Assembly: GCF_900094575.1 (NCBI RefSeq)
Contig: NZ_FMAE01000005.1
Location: 1-64,000 of the forward strand
From: Bradyrhizobium yuanmingense
Lineage (GTDB): Bacteria > Pseudomonadota > Alphaproteobacteria > Rhizobiales > Xanthobacteraceae
DNA length: 64,000 nt
Direction of reading: 5' to 3'
A model generated the notes under the pieces. That model had not been told where the DNA came from. It ran no database searches and saw only the letters and a program-made list of their open reading frames with translations. This document shows, piece after piece, positions 1-7,318 of this stretch. Position 1 is the first letter of the stretch; every line of letters starts with the position of its first letter. A program made the translations under genes and the position numbers.

Positions 1-81
1 GCAACTCGCTACGACAAACTAGCCACGAACTTCTTGGCTGCCGTCCATCTCGCCGCCATCGTTGCCTATTGGATCAATTGA
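1..81 (+). pseudogene. C-terminal tail of an IS5-family transposase
   Basis: The first 27 codons read in frame to a TGA at 79-81. They encode a tail beginning ATRYDKLATNFLAAV and ending in AYWIN. The RYDKLAxNFLA motif is the characteristic C-terminus of IS5-group (DDE) transposases common in rhizobia. Only the end is inside the window, so whether the gene is intact cannot be judged. The bases just after the stop (about 82-92, gtccgagccct) could be part of the terminal inverted repeat; this is inference. An insertion sequence at the edge of the cargo region fits a mobile island. Confidence 0.7.
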
Positions 82-95
82 GTCCGAGCCCTAAT

Positions 96-395
96 TCACC
101 TTCGACAATATGCCTGGTAATCCGACACTGCGCTTTCGAAGTCATCTTGCGCGGAGCGCAACCGGCGAAACTCAGAAGAGCAATCGTCTGCCCCGTTACT
201 CGAGCTCAGGCATCGAGTGTATCGCCTTAGATAACTTTCGATGTCACTCAATGCTGAATTGTACGAGGAAATCGCGCTGCTGCAGTCAGCGTTGGCGGGC
301 TTAACAGACGCGCAAATCACGAGCCCTGCTGCAACGATGATCGAGAGAGCTCGGTGCCGCCGATCGGGACGCGCCTTTCGCCGGAACACGTTCAT
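96..395 (-). CDS. small secreted hypothetical protein
   Basis: This 99-residue protein has an N-terminal basic region, a hydrophobic stretch (about residues 16-30) and an AxA-type cleavage site before ADCSS, so it looks exported to the periplasm. The mature part is short, helical and contains four cysteines (CSS, CLSS, DDCSS, AYCRR) that could form two disulphides. I recognise no domain. It directly follows the lipoprotein gene 398-1135, whose stop lies 3 bases upstream of its start, so the two are probably co-transcribed envelope proteins. The function is unknown. Confidence 0.6.
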   Translation of the reverse strand: MNVFRRKARPDRRHRALSIIVAAGLVICASVKPANADCSSAISSYNSALSDIESYLRRYTRCLSSSNGADDCSSEFRRLRSAQDDFESAVSDYQAYCRR

Positions 396-397
396 GG

Positions 398-1135
398 CTA
401 GACTCCGGGAGGGCCTTGAGCGACGTCAATGACATGGCGGTCGGGCCCCACGGTGATAACGATGGTATAGGTCTTAGGACCGCCGCCTTGGTCAGTCGGT
501 GGGGCAAGGTGGAGTTGCCCTCCGTACCACTCGCCTGGCATCAAGGTGTTGTCCTTGATCACGGCTTGCTCCAGCGCCGCCATGTTGCGCTGTCCTGTCT
601 CGACAGTTGCGGCGATCATCGCCTCGTTTTGAATGGCCACGTTATTCTGCGCGATCGCAGCCGCAGTAGGGCTGTAGAACGTTCCCGTGCGTCCGCTGGG
701 GGTGGTGTAGCTGCCATGCCCAGCGTTCGCGGCGCTGTAAGCGTTGGCCCCCGCAGCCAGACCGGTGAGGAGTGCGGCGGCGACTTGCCGGTTTCGCTCC
801 TCCTGCACCAACATCTCGTAGGTCACCACCTTCATTTCGAAGTCGGAGCCCGCGACGTGCTGGACGGCTTCAACTTGTCCAACTCGGAAGTCGACCGGCT
901 GCTTGCCTAGATTGTTGATGCCGACCACGAAGACCGGTCGGCTGTTCGTTTGCATTTGCCTAGCAGCGGGGCGCACCAAGACCAGCGAGGTCTTTTGCCG
1001 AGAGACGAGGGCAGGTTGCCCGTCTCGCATAAGGGCTTGCTGCTGCGGATTTGACGCCCGGAAAGAAACCGTCTCGCCAGTCGACATGCAGCCGCCCAGC
1101 ACAGCGCAAAGCGCTGCAATAACCGAAATACGCAT
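398..1135 (-). CDS. putative lipoprotein of unknown function
   Basis: The reading frame extends upstream to 1303, but the ATG at 1135 is preferred because it starts a lipoprotein signal peptide: MRIS, a short hydrophobic core, then the lipobox LGGC with the lipidated Cys at residue 16. The product is 245 residues and predicted to be anchored in the outer membrane or periplasmic face. The mature part has a beta-rich front half (VFVVGINNLGKQPVDF), an Ala/Gly-rich helical middle and a C-terminal beta segment. No catalytic motif is visible. It appears to be transcribed with the small secreted protein at 96-395. Confidence 0.7.
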   Translation of the reverse strand: MRISVIAALCAVLGGCMSTGETVSFRASNPQQQALMRDGQPALVSRQKTSLVLVRPAARQMQTNSRPVFVVGINNLGKQPVDFRVGQVEAVQHVAGSDFEMKVVTYEMLVQEERNRQVAAALLTGLAAGANAYSAANAGHGSYTTPSGRTGTFYSPTAAAIAQNNVAIQNEAMIAATVETGQRNMAALEQAVIKDNTLMPGEWYGGQLHLAPPTDQGGGPKTYTIVITVGPDRHVIDVAQGPPGV

Positions 1136-1219
1136 GGTGGATCCCCCCGGTCCGAAAGAAGCATCGAAGCGCAACCTTCGCGCGAGATCAAGAGGGGTCT
1201 GAGCAGGATCGTCGAACCA

Positions 1220-1600
1220 ATGCCTGATCAGGGGCCGGCGTCGGTGCCGGGTGGACGCTTTCTTGCAGATCAGCGCGATGCTGAAAAGCTCGTCCGGCAG
1301 CATGACCGGTCGGTGAGCGAGCTGGAGAGCATGGGTGAGCGGCGGCTACAGCGTGCCGCGGCGGTGCTGCGGGAGAGCATCGGAGAGCCGCCGGCGCCGT
1401 CGAGCAGGGTGGGTCTCTCGGAATACGGCCGGCAGGTCTTCACGCTCGTGAGCCAAATCCTGAAGCTCAGCCCCTCTTACCTGCTCCGGGGACGCCTGAC
1501 GCGGCGGCAGAATGGCAGGATCGGAGAGAGCTTTGCGGCGAAGGACCACGCGACGGAAGCGTTCATGGATCAGGTGAGGGGACTCCGGGCAGATGGCTAG
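1220..1600 (+). CDS. hypothetical protein
   Basis: This 126-residue ORF has high GC3 and helical, charged composition (for example AEKLVRQHDRSVSELESMGERR). It begins divergently from the lipoprotein gene and ends convergently with the gene at 1597-2205, overlapping it by 4 bases at the stops. That fit between two neighbours argues it is a real gene. No domain is recognised and no strong ribosome-binding site is seen before the ATG, so the exact start is uncertain. The competing minus-strand frame here is Arg/Pro-rich and looks like a shadow. Confidence 0.45.
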   Translation: MPDQGPASVPGGRFLADQRDAEKLVRQHDRSVSELESMGERRLQRAAAVLRESIGEPPAPSSRVGLSEYGRQVFTLVSQILKLSPSYLLRGRLTRRQNGRIGESFAAKDHATEAFMDQVRGLRADG

Positions 1601-2205
1601 CTGAAGACGCTTGCTGGCAAGCAGAGCGGGTTCTTTTCTGTCCGGGGGTCCTTCAGGACCTCTGGGTGATCGCGGTACTTCTCGACCGCCCGCCGGAGCC
1701 TCCGCTTTTGTTCCCCGCGTGGGTACGAGCGAAGGTCTGGGAAGGTGCGCCGAATTGTTTCTATGTCGGCATCGGCCGCTAACTTTTCTTCGTTGAGAGC
1801 TAGCCACCAGATTTGGAAGACCTGCACTGGAATTGGAAGTCGACCGGTCACTGCATGGTAGTCCCACCAGCCGACAAAAAGTGCGGCATCGTTTTTCTCG
1901 TCGTTGAACTTTGCGAGTATGTCCTCATCCTCGCGAGGTTTGCCATCCCGAGAGTTCATGTGTTTGAACGCATTCCAATATTGACGCTGCAAAGCGCGTA
2001 GCTGGGGTATATCCAGGTCTGGGACCGTTTCGAGCATGTGAGTTGACATCGTTCGTATGCTTGCTGAGACCGCGATCGCATCGATCAACTCTGCGCCGCC
2101 GCAGGCCAGACACTGTACAGCGACTGGATCTCGATCTCGGATGAAGAGATCGAGCGCTGTGCCAAGTTGATGACGAGCAACGTTCAATTTTGTAAGCTGA
2201 GCCAT
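1597..2205 (-). CDS. conserved hypothetical protein
   Basis: The product is a 202-residue cytoplasmic protein without signal or TM segment. The N-terminal half (MAQLTKLNVARHQLG, DPVAVQCLACGGAELIDAI) is helical with two nearby cysteines. The middle has an aromatic-rich region (FVGWWDYHAV, VFQIWWLALNEE). The C-terminus is charged and helical. The Cys-x-x-Cys is not accompanied by a second pair, so no zinc site is claimed. I do not recognise the family. It lies in the island's minus-strand gene series downstream of 2250-2774. Confidence 0.65.
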   Translation of the reverse strand: MAQLTKLNVARHQLGTALDLFIRDRDPVAVQCLACGGAELIDAIAVSASIRTMSTHMLETVPDLDIPQLRALQRQYWNAFKHMNSRDGKPREDEDILAKFNDEKNDAALFVGWWDYHAVTGRLPIPVQVFQIWWLALNEEKLAADADIETIRRTFPDLRSYPRGEQKRRLRRAVEKYRDHPEVLKDPRTEKNPLCLPASVFS

Positions 2206-2249
2206 CGAGACATTCCTGAGGCTTCTTCAACCAACCCCCGCTACCGTCG

Positions 2250-2774
2250 CTATTGCAAGCGCTTTCCTTGTACCCATTGCGGTGGGGCAGCATTTGGATC
2301 CAGTGTGAAAACAACCTCAGTGCGGACGCGTGGCCAGAGCGGGAGCGCGGAATCGTACTCAGCGGAAACAATCATTGAACCAGTCACAATTGGATCGTCT
2401 TCCATGAAGCGCAGAGGGATCAAGCAGGTATAGGTACCAGTCTCACCAGGGGCCAAATGGCCGGTCTTAAACATGGTGAAACTGATGTCACTAATGCCTG
2501 CATGAGACTTGGTGCTGACATTCGGCGCGCAGCGAAGCACAAAATTTGTGATGCCGAAAAACTGACTTGGATTTTTGATCCTAAATGATTGCTTGAACAG
2601 TTCTCCAGCGGGAGGACCCGCGGATATTTCGGGGCTCGCAGACCACAGCGGCGACGATAGACCGAGAAGGCCAAGCGCAGTACCCACGATGAAGGCGGCG
2701 AGTGTCCACCGGTTGTCTACTATTTTCCAGAGTAAGTCGCGCACCGTCCTCAGCCCAGGCTTCCGATGAGGCAC
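2250..2774 (-). CDS. single-pass membrane protein, hypothetical
   Basis: This 174-residue protein has a positively charged N-terminus, one TM helix at about residues 26-46 (TLAAFIVGTALGLLGL) and a periplasmic C-terminal domain of about 125 residues. The periplasmic part is beta-rich with two cysteines (LRCAP and YTCLI) that may pair, suggesting an immunoglobulin-like fold by composition; this is inference. No enzymatic motif is seen. It lies 44 bases upstream of 1597-2205 on the same strand and could share its transcript. Confidence 0.6.
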   Translation of the reverse strand: MPHRKPGLRTVRDLLWKIVDNRWTLAAFIVGTALGLLGLSSPLWSASPEISAGPPAGELFKQSFRIKNPSQFFGITNFVLRCAPNVSTKSHAGISDISFTMFKTGHLAPGETGTYTCLIPLRFMEDDPIVTGSMIVSAEYDSALPLWPRVRTEVVFTLDPNAAPPQWVQGKRLQ

Positions 2775-2995
2775 CGAAATCCAAGCTCAACCAAAGCGCG
2801 AACGCAAGGCAGCATGTCGGTGGATTGACACCTCATCGCCCTTGCGCTGTCGCGACTCGGTCGTTTCATGGGGAGGTTGAATGTTTGTTCGACCTCCGCT
2901 AGCTCAATCAGAGCAACGGCTCGAGAACGGCCATCCAGTATTTGGCGTTTACTTCTTGCGGTCGAAGATGACGGACTCCAGACACCGTCCCGGGT

Positions 2996-3079
2996 TCATC
3001 GGACGAGCCAACGATAGGCGGCCCAGCCGGCCAGCAGCAGGGCTGCGAGCACAAATTCAATGCGGCGCGGCCGATGCAT
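2996..3079 (-). CDS. possible 27-residue single-TM microprotein
   Basis: A short ORF starts inside the 3' end of the upstream membrane-protein gene (23-base overlap). It encodes MHRPRRIEF followed by a hydrophobic helix (VLAALLLAGWAAY) and a basic tail ending in WLVR. The positive-inside pattern and codon use are those of a real single-pass membrane peptide. The ribosome-binding site is weak. This is a candidate only, with no homology known to me. Confidence 0.3.
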   Translation of the reverse strand: MHRPRRIEFVLAALLLAGWAAYRWLVR

Positions 3080-3863
3080 CGCTTTGCTCACTCGCGCGGG
3101 CAGCATACATCTCTGCTAGCTTTTCTGGCCCTGGGTATTCACCCTTCCAGAGCTGAGGAAAGGGTTGCCGGTTCAGTACCACAGGCTCTAGAGCTGCAAT
3201 TTCAGACGAGATGACATCGGTTTCAAGCTTGATCCTGCTATGGAGAGCGACCCCTCCCTGAAAGGCAATATCTTTGAACCTTAGCCAAGCTCCCGGATCG
3301 AACGGTTCACGTGATCCGGGCAAAGAGTTTCTTACCACGTTCACCGCCCGCAGCGTATTGTCGATAAAATACACTGTCAGGTTTTGAGCATTCTCATCTC
3401 CCCATAGGGTACGGCGAGCCGAGTTCAAGACGCCCGCGTTTTCATGAAGTCGGTCAAAAGCTGTTTGCCTCCGCTCATTTGCGCCTAGACCGGATAGTGC
3501 GAGAGACATGTGCATGACTTCCAGACTGGCAGTCACGTTTTCAATCAAGATCTTCATGTCCATAAGCTCGGCAGCGCGCTGCCGAAGGCGTTCGTAATGA
3601 GCGAAGCTATTCTGCCGGATCAACTCCGATAGCTGCCGTCGCATCGGAACGATCGTCCAATATGCTGCGATCGCAGCAGCGGTTGCAGCGAGTAGCGTCA
3701 CGCCGGCTCCCAACGCATTACCCGCAAAACCAATCCAGGCATCAGGGCTGGCGGTCTTTGTCGCTTGCCAAATCGGCCCTGCAATTCCAAGCCAAAGGAC
3801 GGTCGCAATGATCCACAGAATTGCAACTGCCGAGGCGATGCCCGGCCAATTCTTCTCGCTCAT
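3057..3863 (-). CDS. two-TM membrane protein, hypothetical
   Basis: The 268-residue product has two predicted TM helices (about residues 8-31 and 43-67) close to the N-terminus. A cytosolic, mostly helical domain of about 200 residues follows, starting with a coiled-coil-like stretch (MRRQLSELIRQNSFAHYERLRQRAAEL). This arrangement of an N-terminal hairpin and helical soluble domain recurs in accessory-island membrane proteins of unknown role. No catalytic motif is evident. It is the first gene of the leftward cluster 3863 to about 400; its upstream region (3864-4059) separates it from divergent plus-strand genes. Confidence 0.6.
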   Translation of the reverse strand: MSEKNWPGIASAVAILWIIATVLWLGIAGPIWQATKTASPDAWIGFAGNALGAGVTLLAATAAAIAAYWTIVPMRRQLSELIRQNSFAHYERLRQRAAELMDMKILIENVTASLEVMHMSLALSGLGANERRQTAFDRLHENAGVLNSARRTLWGDENAQNLTVYFIDNTLRAVNVVRNSLPGSREPFDPGAWLRFKDIAFQGGVALHSRIKLETDVISSEIAALEPVVLNRQPFPQLWKGEYPGPEKLAEMYAARASEQSDASAAPH

Positions 3864-4059
3864 TCGTAATTCCCCCGTCCTGAGCTTCTACCCCAGGGCG
3901 AGAATCGACGGAAGGTCTCCCCCAAAAGGGGATGGATTTTTAAGCAAATCAAGTGCAGCATGGTCCGTGGGTGTGAGAATCCGGACCAGAGCTAGAGCCG
4001 CATTCCTCGGTCAGGAAATCACTCGTTTGGCGACGAGCGATCGCGGCTGAATTGAACCG

Positions 4060-4473
4060 GTGCCTCGCCGGTACCAGTTTCGACGGACGCACTTGGCGGT
4101 GCGGATTTCGGCCGGGCTGGCTATCCAACAGCAGCAGCGGGAAGCGTCGCGGCTGATCGCCTTCCTGGACGCCTCCGACCCGTACGTTATGACGGAGCGG
4201 GAAGAGGCGGTCGACGACGTGGCCTGCGACACCGACGAACTGGAGCTGAGCGAGGGGGACGATGAGGACGGTGGGGATGAGGAGCCATCGCTTGGCAGCG
4301 CTACGGGTTGGGGTGGCAGTCCCGACAACCAAGAGGGATGGGCCAGCGGATCTCGGGACGATCGCGAGGACGAGCACGACGGTCGGGAGCCGGACGAGAG
4401 CGGTATCGCTGACATGGAAGGCCTGCTTGAGCAGGTCGGCTCGCAAAGCTGGCAACTGGATGGGTACGTGTGA
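4060..4473 (+). CDS. acidic conserved hypothetical protein of rhizobial islands
   Basis: This 137-residue protein has a basic N-terminus (about 40 residues) and then a very acidic, low-complexity region with the segment DEEPSLGS followed by repeated Asp/Glu/Gly/Arg-rich stretches. The EPSLGS plus DREDxHDGREPDE pattern is familiar from small hypothetical proteins that recur in rhizobial genomic islands, but no function is known. It is one of the few plus-strand genes in the island and is followed by a TGATG-overlapping small ORF. Acidic low-complexity proteins in mobile elements sometimes mimic DNA; here that is speculation. Confidence 0.6.
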   Translation: MPRRYQFRRTHLAVRISAGLAIQQQQREASRLIAFLDASDPYVMTEREEAVDDVACDTDELELSEGDDEDGGDEEPSLGSATGWGGSPDNQEGWASGSRDDREDEHDGREPDESGIADMEGLLEQVGSQSWQLDGYV

Positions 4474-4583
4474 TGCGTTTGATCCGGCTGCTACTGACGC
4501 TCGCGCGGCTCAAGGCGCATCGCTACTTGGTGAGGCTTAGTCTGTGCCTCGCTCTGCTGGCCCAGCGCCAGCATCGTTTCTGA
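4473..4583 (+). CDS. possible translationally coupled Leu-rich microprotein
   Basis: The start codon overlaps the stop of the acidic protein gene as TGATG, an arrangement typical of translational coupling. The 36-residue product (MRLIRLLLTLARLKAHR...) has about a dozen leucines interspersed with arginines and lysines, so it would form an amphipathic or membrane-seeking helix of the kind seen in type I toxins and leader peptides. A long inverted repeat begins 8 bases after its stop. This is a candidate, not a confirmed gene. Confidence 0.35.
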   Translation: MRLIRLLLTLARLKAHRYLVRLSLCLALLAQRQHRF

Positions 4584-4590
4584 ACCGGCA

Positions 4591-4657
4591 GTCCCAAATA
4601 AGTACGCCGCCGGGCTCCAAATACAGCGTCCCGGCGGCGCTTGCTTCAAACTGGGAC
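4591..4657. repeat. large stem-loop / inverted repeat, possible terminator
   Basis: A 10-bp perfect stem (CGCCGCCGGG at 4605-4614 with CCCGGCGGCG at 4630-4639) lies inside an outer pair of arms (GTCCCA at 4591-4596 with TGGGAC at 4652-4657). It sits just after the acidic-protein/microprotein pair and has no clear T-run. It may be a factor-assisted terminator or a protein-binding cruciform. Confidence 0.5.
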
Positions 4658-4745
4658 CTTATAATCCCCAGCAAACCCTGAGTAGCAAGGGCGGTGCCAG
4701 CGTCCTCGGATCGTGTATCCTTCAGCAGGCGGAGCTTGATTCGTC

Positions 4746-4832
4746 ATGCTGGAAGCCATTCTCCTATTGCTGGGAATTGGGGCCGCAGCCCTTTTGTTGA
4801 TAGCCTTCTGGGGACTGCACCACCACGTATGA
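4746..4832 (+). CDS. possible 28-residue single-TM microprotein
   Basis: The short ORF MLEAILLLLGIGAAAL... ends in a His-rich tail (GLHHHV). It is preceded by a GGAG sequence about 11 bases upstream of the ATG. Nearly the entire peptide is one hydrophobic helix. It lies between the inverted repeat at 4591-4657 and the convergent gene ending at 4879. Comparable mini membrane proteins are easily missed by annotation pipelines. No family is recognised. Confidence 0.4.
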   Translation: MLEAILLLLGIGAAALLLIAFWGLHHHV

Positions 4833-4878
4833 CGCGCGGCGGCGGCCGATTAACGCTTGCGGGCCTTCTCAATGAGGT

Positions 4879-5297
4879 TCATTCGAGCACCTCATATTCG
4901 AACGCTACGCCTTCGGGGTCGTTCTCCTCGAACCATTTCTCTGCGGCATCTTGGTTGGCGAACAGCTTGATGTGGTCGACGTCGCCGACCTGTTTGGCGG
5001 TGTTCACGTAGTCCCTCCTCAGCTTGCGCCGGCCCCAGTGCGGCTCTTTGCCCTTGGGGTTCAACGGCGGGACGTACCGTCGGTTCAGCGCCCGCATGAC
5101 CCCGATCCGGGCGAACATTGTCGGCCGCCGCCCTCCGCGACCAAGATCAGGGCTTCCATTGCGGCCTGCCATTCGGGCGCTGCGTGCTCTTTCTTCGGCA
5201 ACCCCATGATGTACTCGCCGGCATCGAGCAAGGTCACGAGCTTGCGGCCGCCGACCTCGATTGTATCCTCGAAAGGCCGCCCCCAGCCTTTGGTCAT
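4879..5297 (-). pseudogene. conserved island protein interrupted by a frameshift
   Basis: The start at 5297 opens a frame (MTKGWGRPFEDTIEVGG... to LILVAEGGG) that stops early at 5085. The expected continuation, PTMFARIGVMRALNRR... to the end at 4879, is in another frame, with an ATG at 5118. Homologous island proteins known to me run continuously through the AAMEALILVAE-xGG-PTMFARIGVMRAL junction, so the break is a single-base indel near the GGCGGCGGCC tract at about 5115-5125. It may be a decayed gene, a sequencing error or a slippery site. The start overlaps the stop of the zinc-ribbon gene as ATGA. Confidence 0.65.
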
Positions 5298-5605
5298 TGC
5301 GTGTTTTGGTGTCCCCTGATGGCGAGCCGTAGGTTGCCTCGCTGGAAGTCTGGCCTAACCTCGCCGCCGCGTCCACCGCACCCCTGGCACACAAGCCGCG
5401 GCTCCAGGTCCGAGAGCCGGACATCATCCGACCAGCGATCGGCGTTCAGAGCTACGTTGTGGCCGCAGTGGCAGCAGACTAGGACGCCCCGCAAGCCCAT
5501 CTCGCGCATCTGGCCGAACGTGATCTTGAGCGGCCGGCCGTCGGCATGCGTAGGCGTGTAGCGTCGGGGAGGGCGAGGCATGCCGTCATCAAAGCGCGAC
5601 GCCAC
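5294..5605 (-). CDS. zinc-ribbon hypothetical protein
   Basis: This 103-residue protein contains two paired cysteine motifs, CCHC (around residue 44, in GVLVCCHCGHNVAL) and CQGCGG (around residue 73, in RLVCQGCGGRG), that would form a zinc ribbon. The intervening DRWSDDVRLSDLEP segment is typical of a small zinc-ribbon family repeatedly found in Bradyrhizobium and relatives. The zinc site suggests nucleic-acid or protein binding, but no function is established. Its stop overlaps the start of the frameshifted gene downstream (ATGA), so the two were once translationally coupled. Confidence 0.7.
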   Translation of the reverse strand: MASRFDDGMPRPPRRYTPTHADGRPLKITFGQMREMGLRGVLVCCHCGHNVALNADRWSDDVRLSDLEPRLVCQGCGGRGGEVRPDFQRGNLRLAIRGHQNTQ

Positions 5606-5686
5606 CGAGAGTCAAATTGTCGATTACTGGTGGATCGGAACGCTTGCGAGCTACTGCGGGTCGTGGGTGGGGATGAATGGCGATGG

Positions 5687-6052
5687 TTACTCGTCGTCTT
5701 CCCCGGCCAGAAAGCGATCCGCGGCCCGATCCACTTCACTCTGAGGTATGCGTTGGCGCGGGGGCTTTCTTCGGGACCAAATTAATGCCTTCCCGGTGCC
5801 CCCTTCGGCCTTCGCTTGCTCGACGCTCAGCGTCAGAAAACCGTCTACGGTAAAATGTCGCCAGTAATGCTGATCAGTTTTGTCTTGGATGAGGATTGGC
5901 GTTTTGCTGCTGATGTCGATATCCAGTTGCACGAGCGGCATCTTCTCGACTTCTTTGATCATGAAATGAAGTTCGAGCGCGCGCCGATCCGCATCTCTCA
6001 CTGGTACAAACCGCTTTCCCACGGAGCCTCCCGCGCGCTTTTCTTCGTCCAA
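5687..6052 (-). CDS. hypothetical protein
   Basis: The product is a 121-residue soluble protein with no signal peptide. It has a central beta-rich region (PLVQLDIDISSKTPILIQDKT) and a charged C-terminal helix ending in AGEDDE. An overlapping plus-strand frame at 5816-6055 is of similar length, but the minus-strand reading has the more protein-like composition and is collinear with its neighbours. No family is recognised. Confidence 0.5.
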   Translation of the reverse strand: MDEEKRAGGSVGKRFVPVRDADRRALELHFMIKEVEKMPLVQLDIDISSKTPILIQDKTDQHYWRHFTVDGFLTLSVEQAKAEGGTGKALIWSRRKPPRQRIPQSEVDRAADRFLAGEDDE

Positions 6053-6121
6053 TGAATGGCGTGTTGATTCCGCCGGTTCACGCTGGCGGGCCTCGAGGCG
6101 AGTGATAGAGCGCGGCTCCGC

Positions 6122-6232
6122 CTACTTCGGCGGAGGTCGCACGCCATGATGGCGGACTACCTTTTTTGCTTTTTTTGCAGTCTTACGTACCGCCGATTTC
6201 GCCTTCTTTGCTTTCTTCGCTTTTTTTGCCAT
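6122..6232 (-). CDS. tiny Lys/Ala-rich basic protein
   Basis: A 36-residue product begins MAKKAKKAKKAKSAVRKTAKKAKK and is almost entirely Lys, Ala and Arg, resembling the KKA-repeat tails of histone H1-like and HU-tail proteins that bind nucleic acid. A strong ribosome-binding site (GAGAGGTGG, about 4 bases from the ATG) picks this start over the longer frame to 6319. The gene overlaps the 3' end of the two-TM protein gene by 50 bases, so the two are likely translationally coupled. Confidence 0.55.
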   Translation of the reverse strand: MAKKAKKAKKAKSAVRKTAKKAKKVVRHHGVRPPPK

Positions 6233-6803
6233 GCCACCTCTCACTGATCCAAATTGCCATTCGCTGCCACCAGTACTCATGATCGGCTTGGGGACAGTAG
6301 TTGTATCCGTTTCTTGCAATGAAGTTCTTGAACACCCTGTGGAAAAAGGGCACCCACACGCGGTTCTTTGCGCGATCTACGGCTTCGAAATAGGTCGCGT
6401 CTACCGCTGCATTGTAGGCAAGAGCGTCCAGGGCCCGCATCGGCATCGGCTCATCCGCTGCGATAGTCTGCAGTTTTGATTTCCATTTTTGGCCATCGAG
6501 CGATGAATCTAGTTCGAGCTCCGCCAGCAACTCATGGTACTTGCGCTGAAGGAATTCGTGAGTACGCGCTTTATAGCCGAAGTCGAACGTCAGCTGCGCC
6601 GTCGCGACGATCAGGACGGCGAACTCAAGCCAAGTTTCATCCATTGAAAAAAGCTTTGACGCCTTTCCGGCCACAGCCGCGCCTAGGACGATTACGAGGA
6701 AGTTCGCCGAGCGGTTGACGCCGTCGTAAAAGTCCTTGCGTGCCGTGTGATAGATCGCGTTGCGAAGTGCATCGAACTTCGCTTCGGAATGCGGGTCAGT
6801 CAT
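6183..6803 (-). CDS. two-TM SLATT-like membrane protein
   Basis: This 206-residue protein has two TM helices (about residues 32-48 and 58-76) followed by a helical cytosolic domain containing RTHEFLQRKYHELLAELE and the motif DEPMPMRALDALAYN. The layout of an N-terminal helix, TM hairpin and H..L...F/Y..L..E helix followed by a DEP..RALD..xN motif resembles SLATT-type effectors, the membrane pore-forming component proposed in several anti-phage systems. The assignment is by motif and architecture only. No nucleotide-sensing partner such as SLOG or SMODS is visible nearby. It sits between tiny Pro-rich and Lys-rich ORFs. Confidence 0.55.
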   Translation of the reverse strand: MTDPHSEAKFDALRNAIYHTARKDFYDGVNRSANFLVIVLGAAVAGKASKLFSMDETWLEFAVLIVATAQLTFDFGYKARTHEFLQRKYHELLAELELDSSLDGQKWKSKLQTIAADEPMPMRALDALAYNAAVDATYFEAVDRAKNRVWVPFFHRVFKNFIARNGYNYCPQADHEYWWQRMAIWISERWHGKKSEESKEGEIGGT

Positions 6804-6818
6804 AACGAACCGCCCAGC

Positions 6819-6938
6819 TCACTTTTTGGGCGGCGGCGGAGGAGGTGGCGGGGCCGGACGCACCGGCGGCTGATTACTTGGATTGGGGCGACCGGGTGGC
6901 GGAGCCACCCCTGCGTGCCTTGTTTCGTTGTCGCTCAT
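6819..6938 (-). CDS. tiny Pro-rich protein
   Basis: This 39-residue ORF begins MSDNETRHAG and ends in a run of eight prolines followed by two lysines. Its stop lies 15 bases before the start of the SLATT-like gene, so they could be one transcript. Its start is only 8 bases after the stop of the upstream secreted-protein gene. The ribosome-binding site is weak. Poly-Pro tails are protein-interaction motifs, but no function is known. Confidence 0.4.
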   Translation of the reverse strand: MSDNETRHAGVAPPPGRPNPSNQPPVRPAPPPPPPPPKK

Positions 6939-6945
6939 CGCATGC

Positions 6946-7191
6946 TCAATAGCGTGGTGTCCGGTGACCGGTCGCGCCCGTATAGGGGTTCACATTGCCG
7001 CTCGTGCCGAAATTGTCGCGTTGGGTGCCGTTCGGATTAGTCGCGACGTAGGGCGCCACGTAAGTGCCGTTGCTTCGCGTGTAGCCAGATGACGAGTGGG
7101 TGCTCGGGTTAGAGCCTGTCCCGCTCAGATACTGCGCGTTCGCCGCGGGTGCGATCAGCAATAAGCTCGCAATGAGAAAAAGCCGCTTCAT
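6946..7191 (-). CDS. small exported hypothetical protein with YxxNPNGTxxDNF motif
   Basis: The product has 81 residues: a signal peptide (MKRLFLIASLLLIAPAANA, cleavage after ANA) and a mature part with the motif series SGYTRSNGTYVAPY, ATNPNGTQRDNFGTSGN and NPYTGATG. The NGTYVxPY / NPNGTxxDNFxxxGNxNPYTG pattern is widespread in small exported proteins of alphaproteobacteria and phage-related islands. Its role is unknown. Confidence 0.75.
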   Translation of the reverse strand: MKRLFLIASLLLIAPAANAQYLSGTGSNPSTHSSSGYTRSNGTYVAPYVATNPNGTQRDNFGTSGNVNPYTGATGHRTPRY

Positions 7192-7318
7192 TCCCTATTT
7201 CTCCCCAAAATGATTTAGCAATCTCTAGATGCAACCATGGCTCCGGTCTGCAGTCTAGCCCAACCGATGATTGAGGCGCATCATTGTACCGGCGCTCAAC
7301 AGTTTTATTGAGCTTATC

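Noticed and set aside
1346..1867. 173-residue minus-strand ORF
   Set aside because: It overlaps the 1597-2205 gene in another frame and is Arg/Pro-rich. The plus-strand frame 1220-1600 fits neighbours better.
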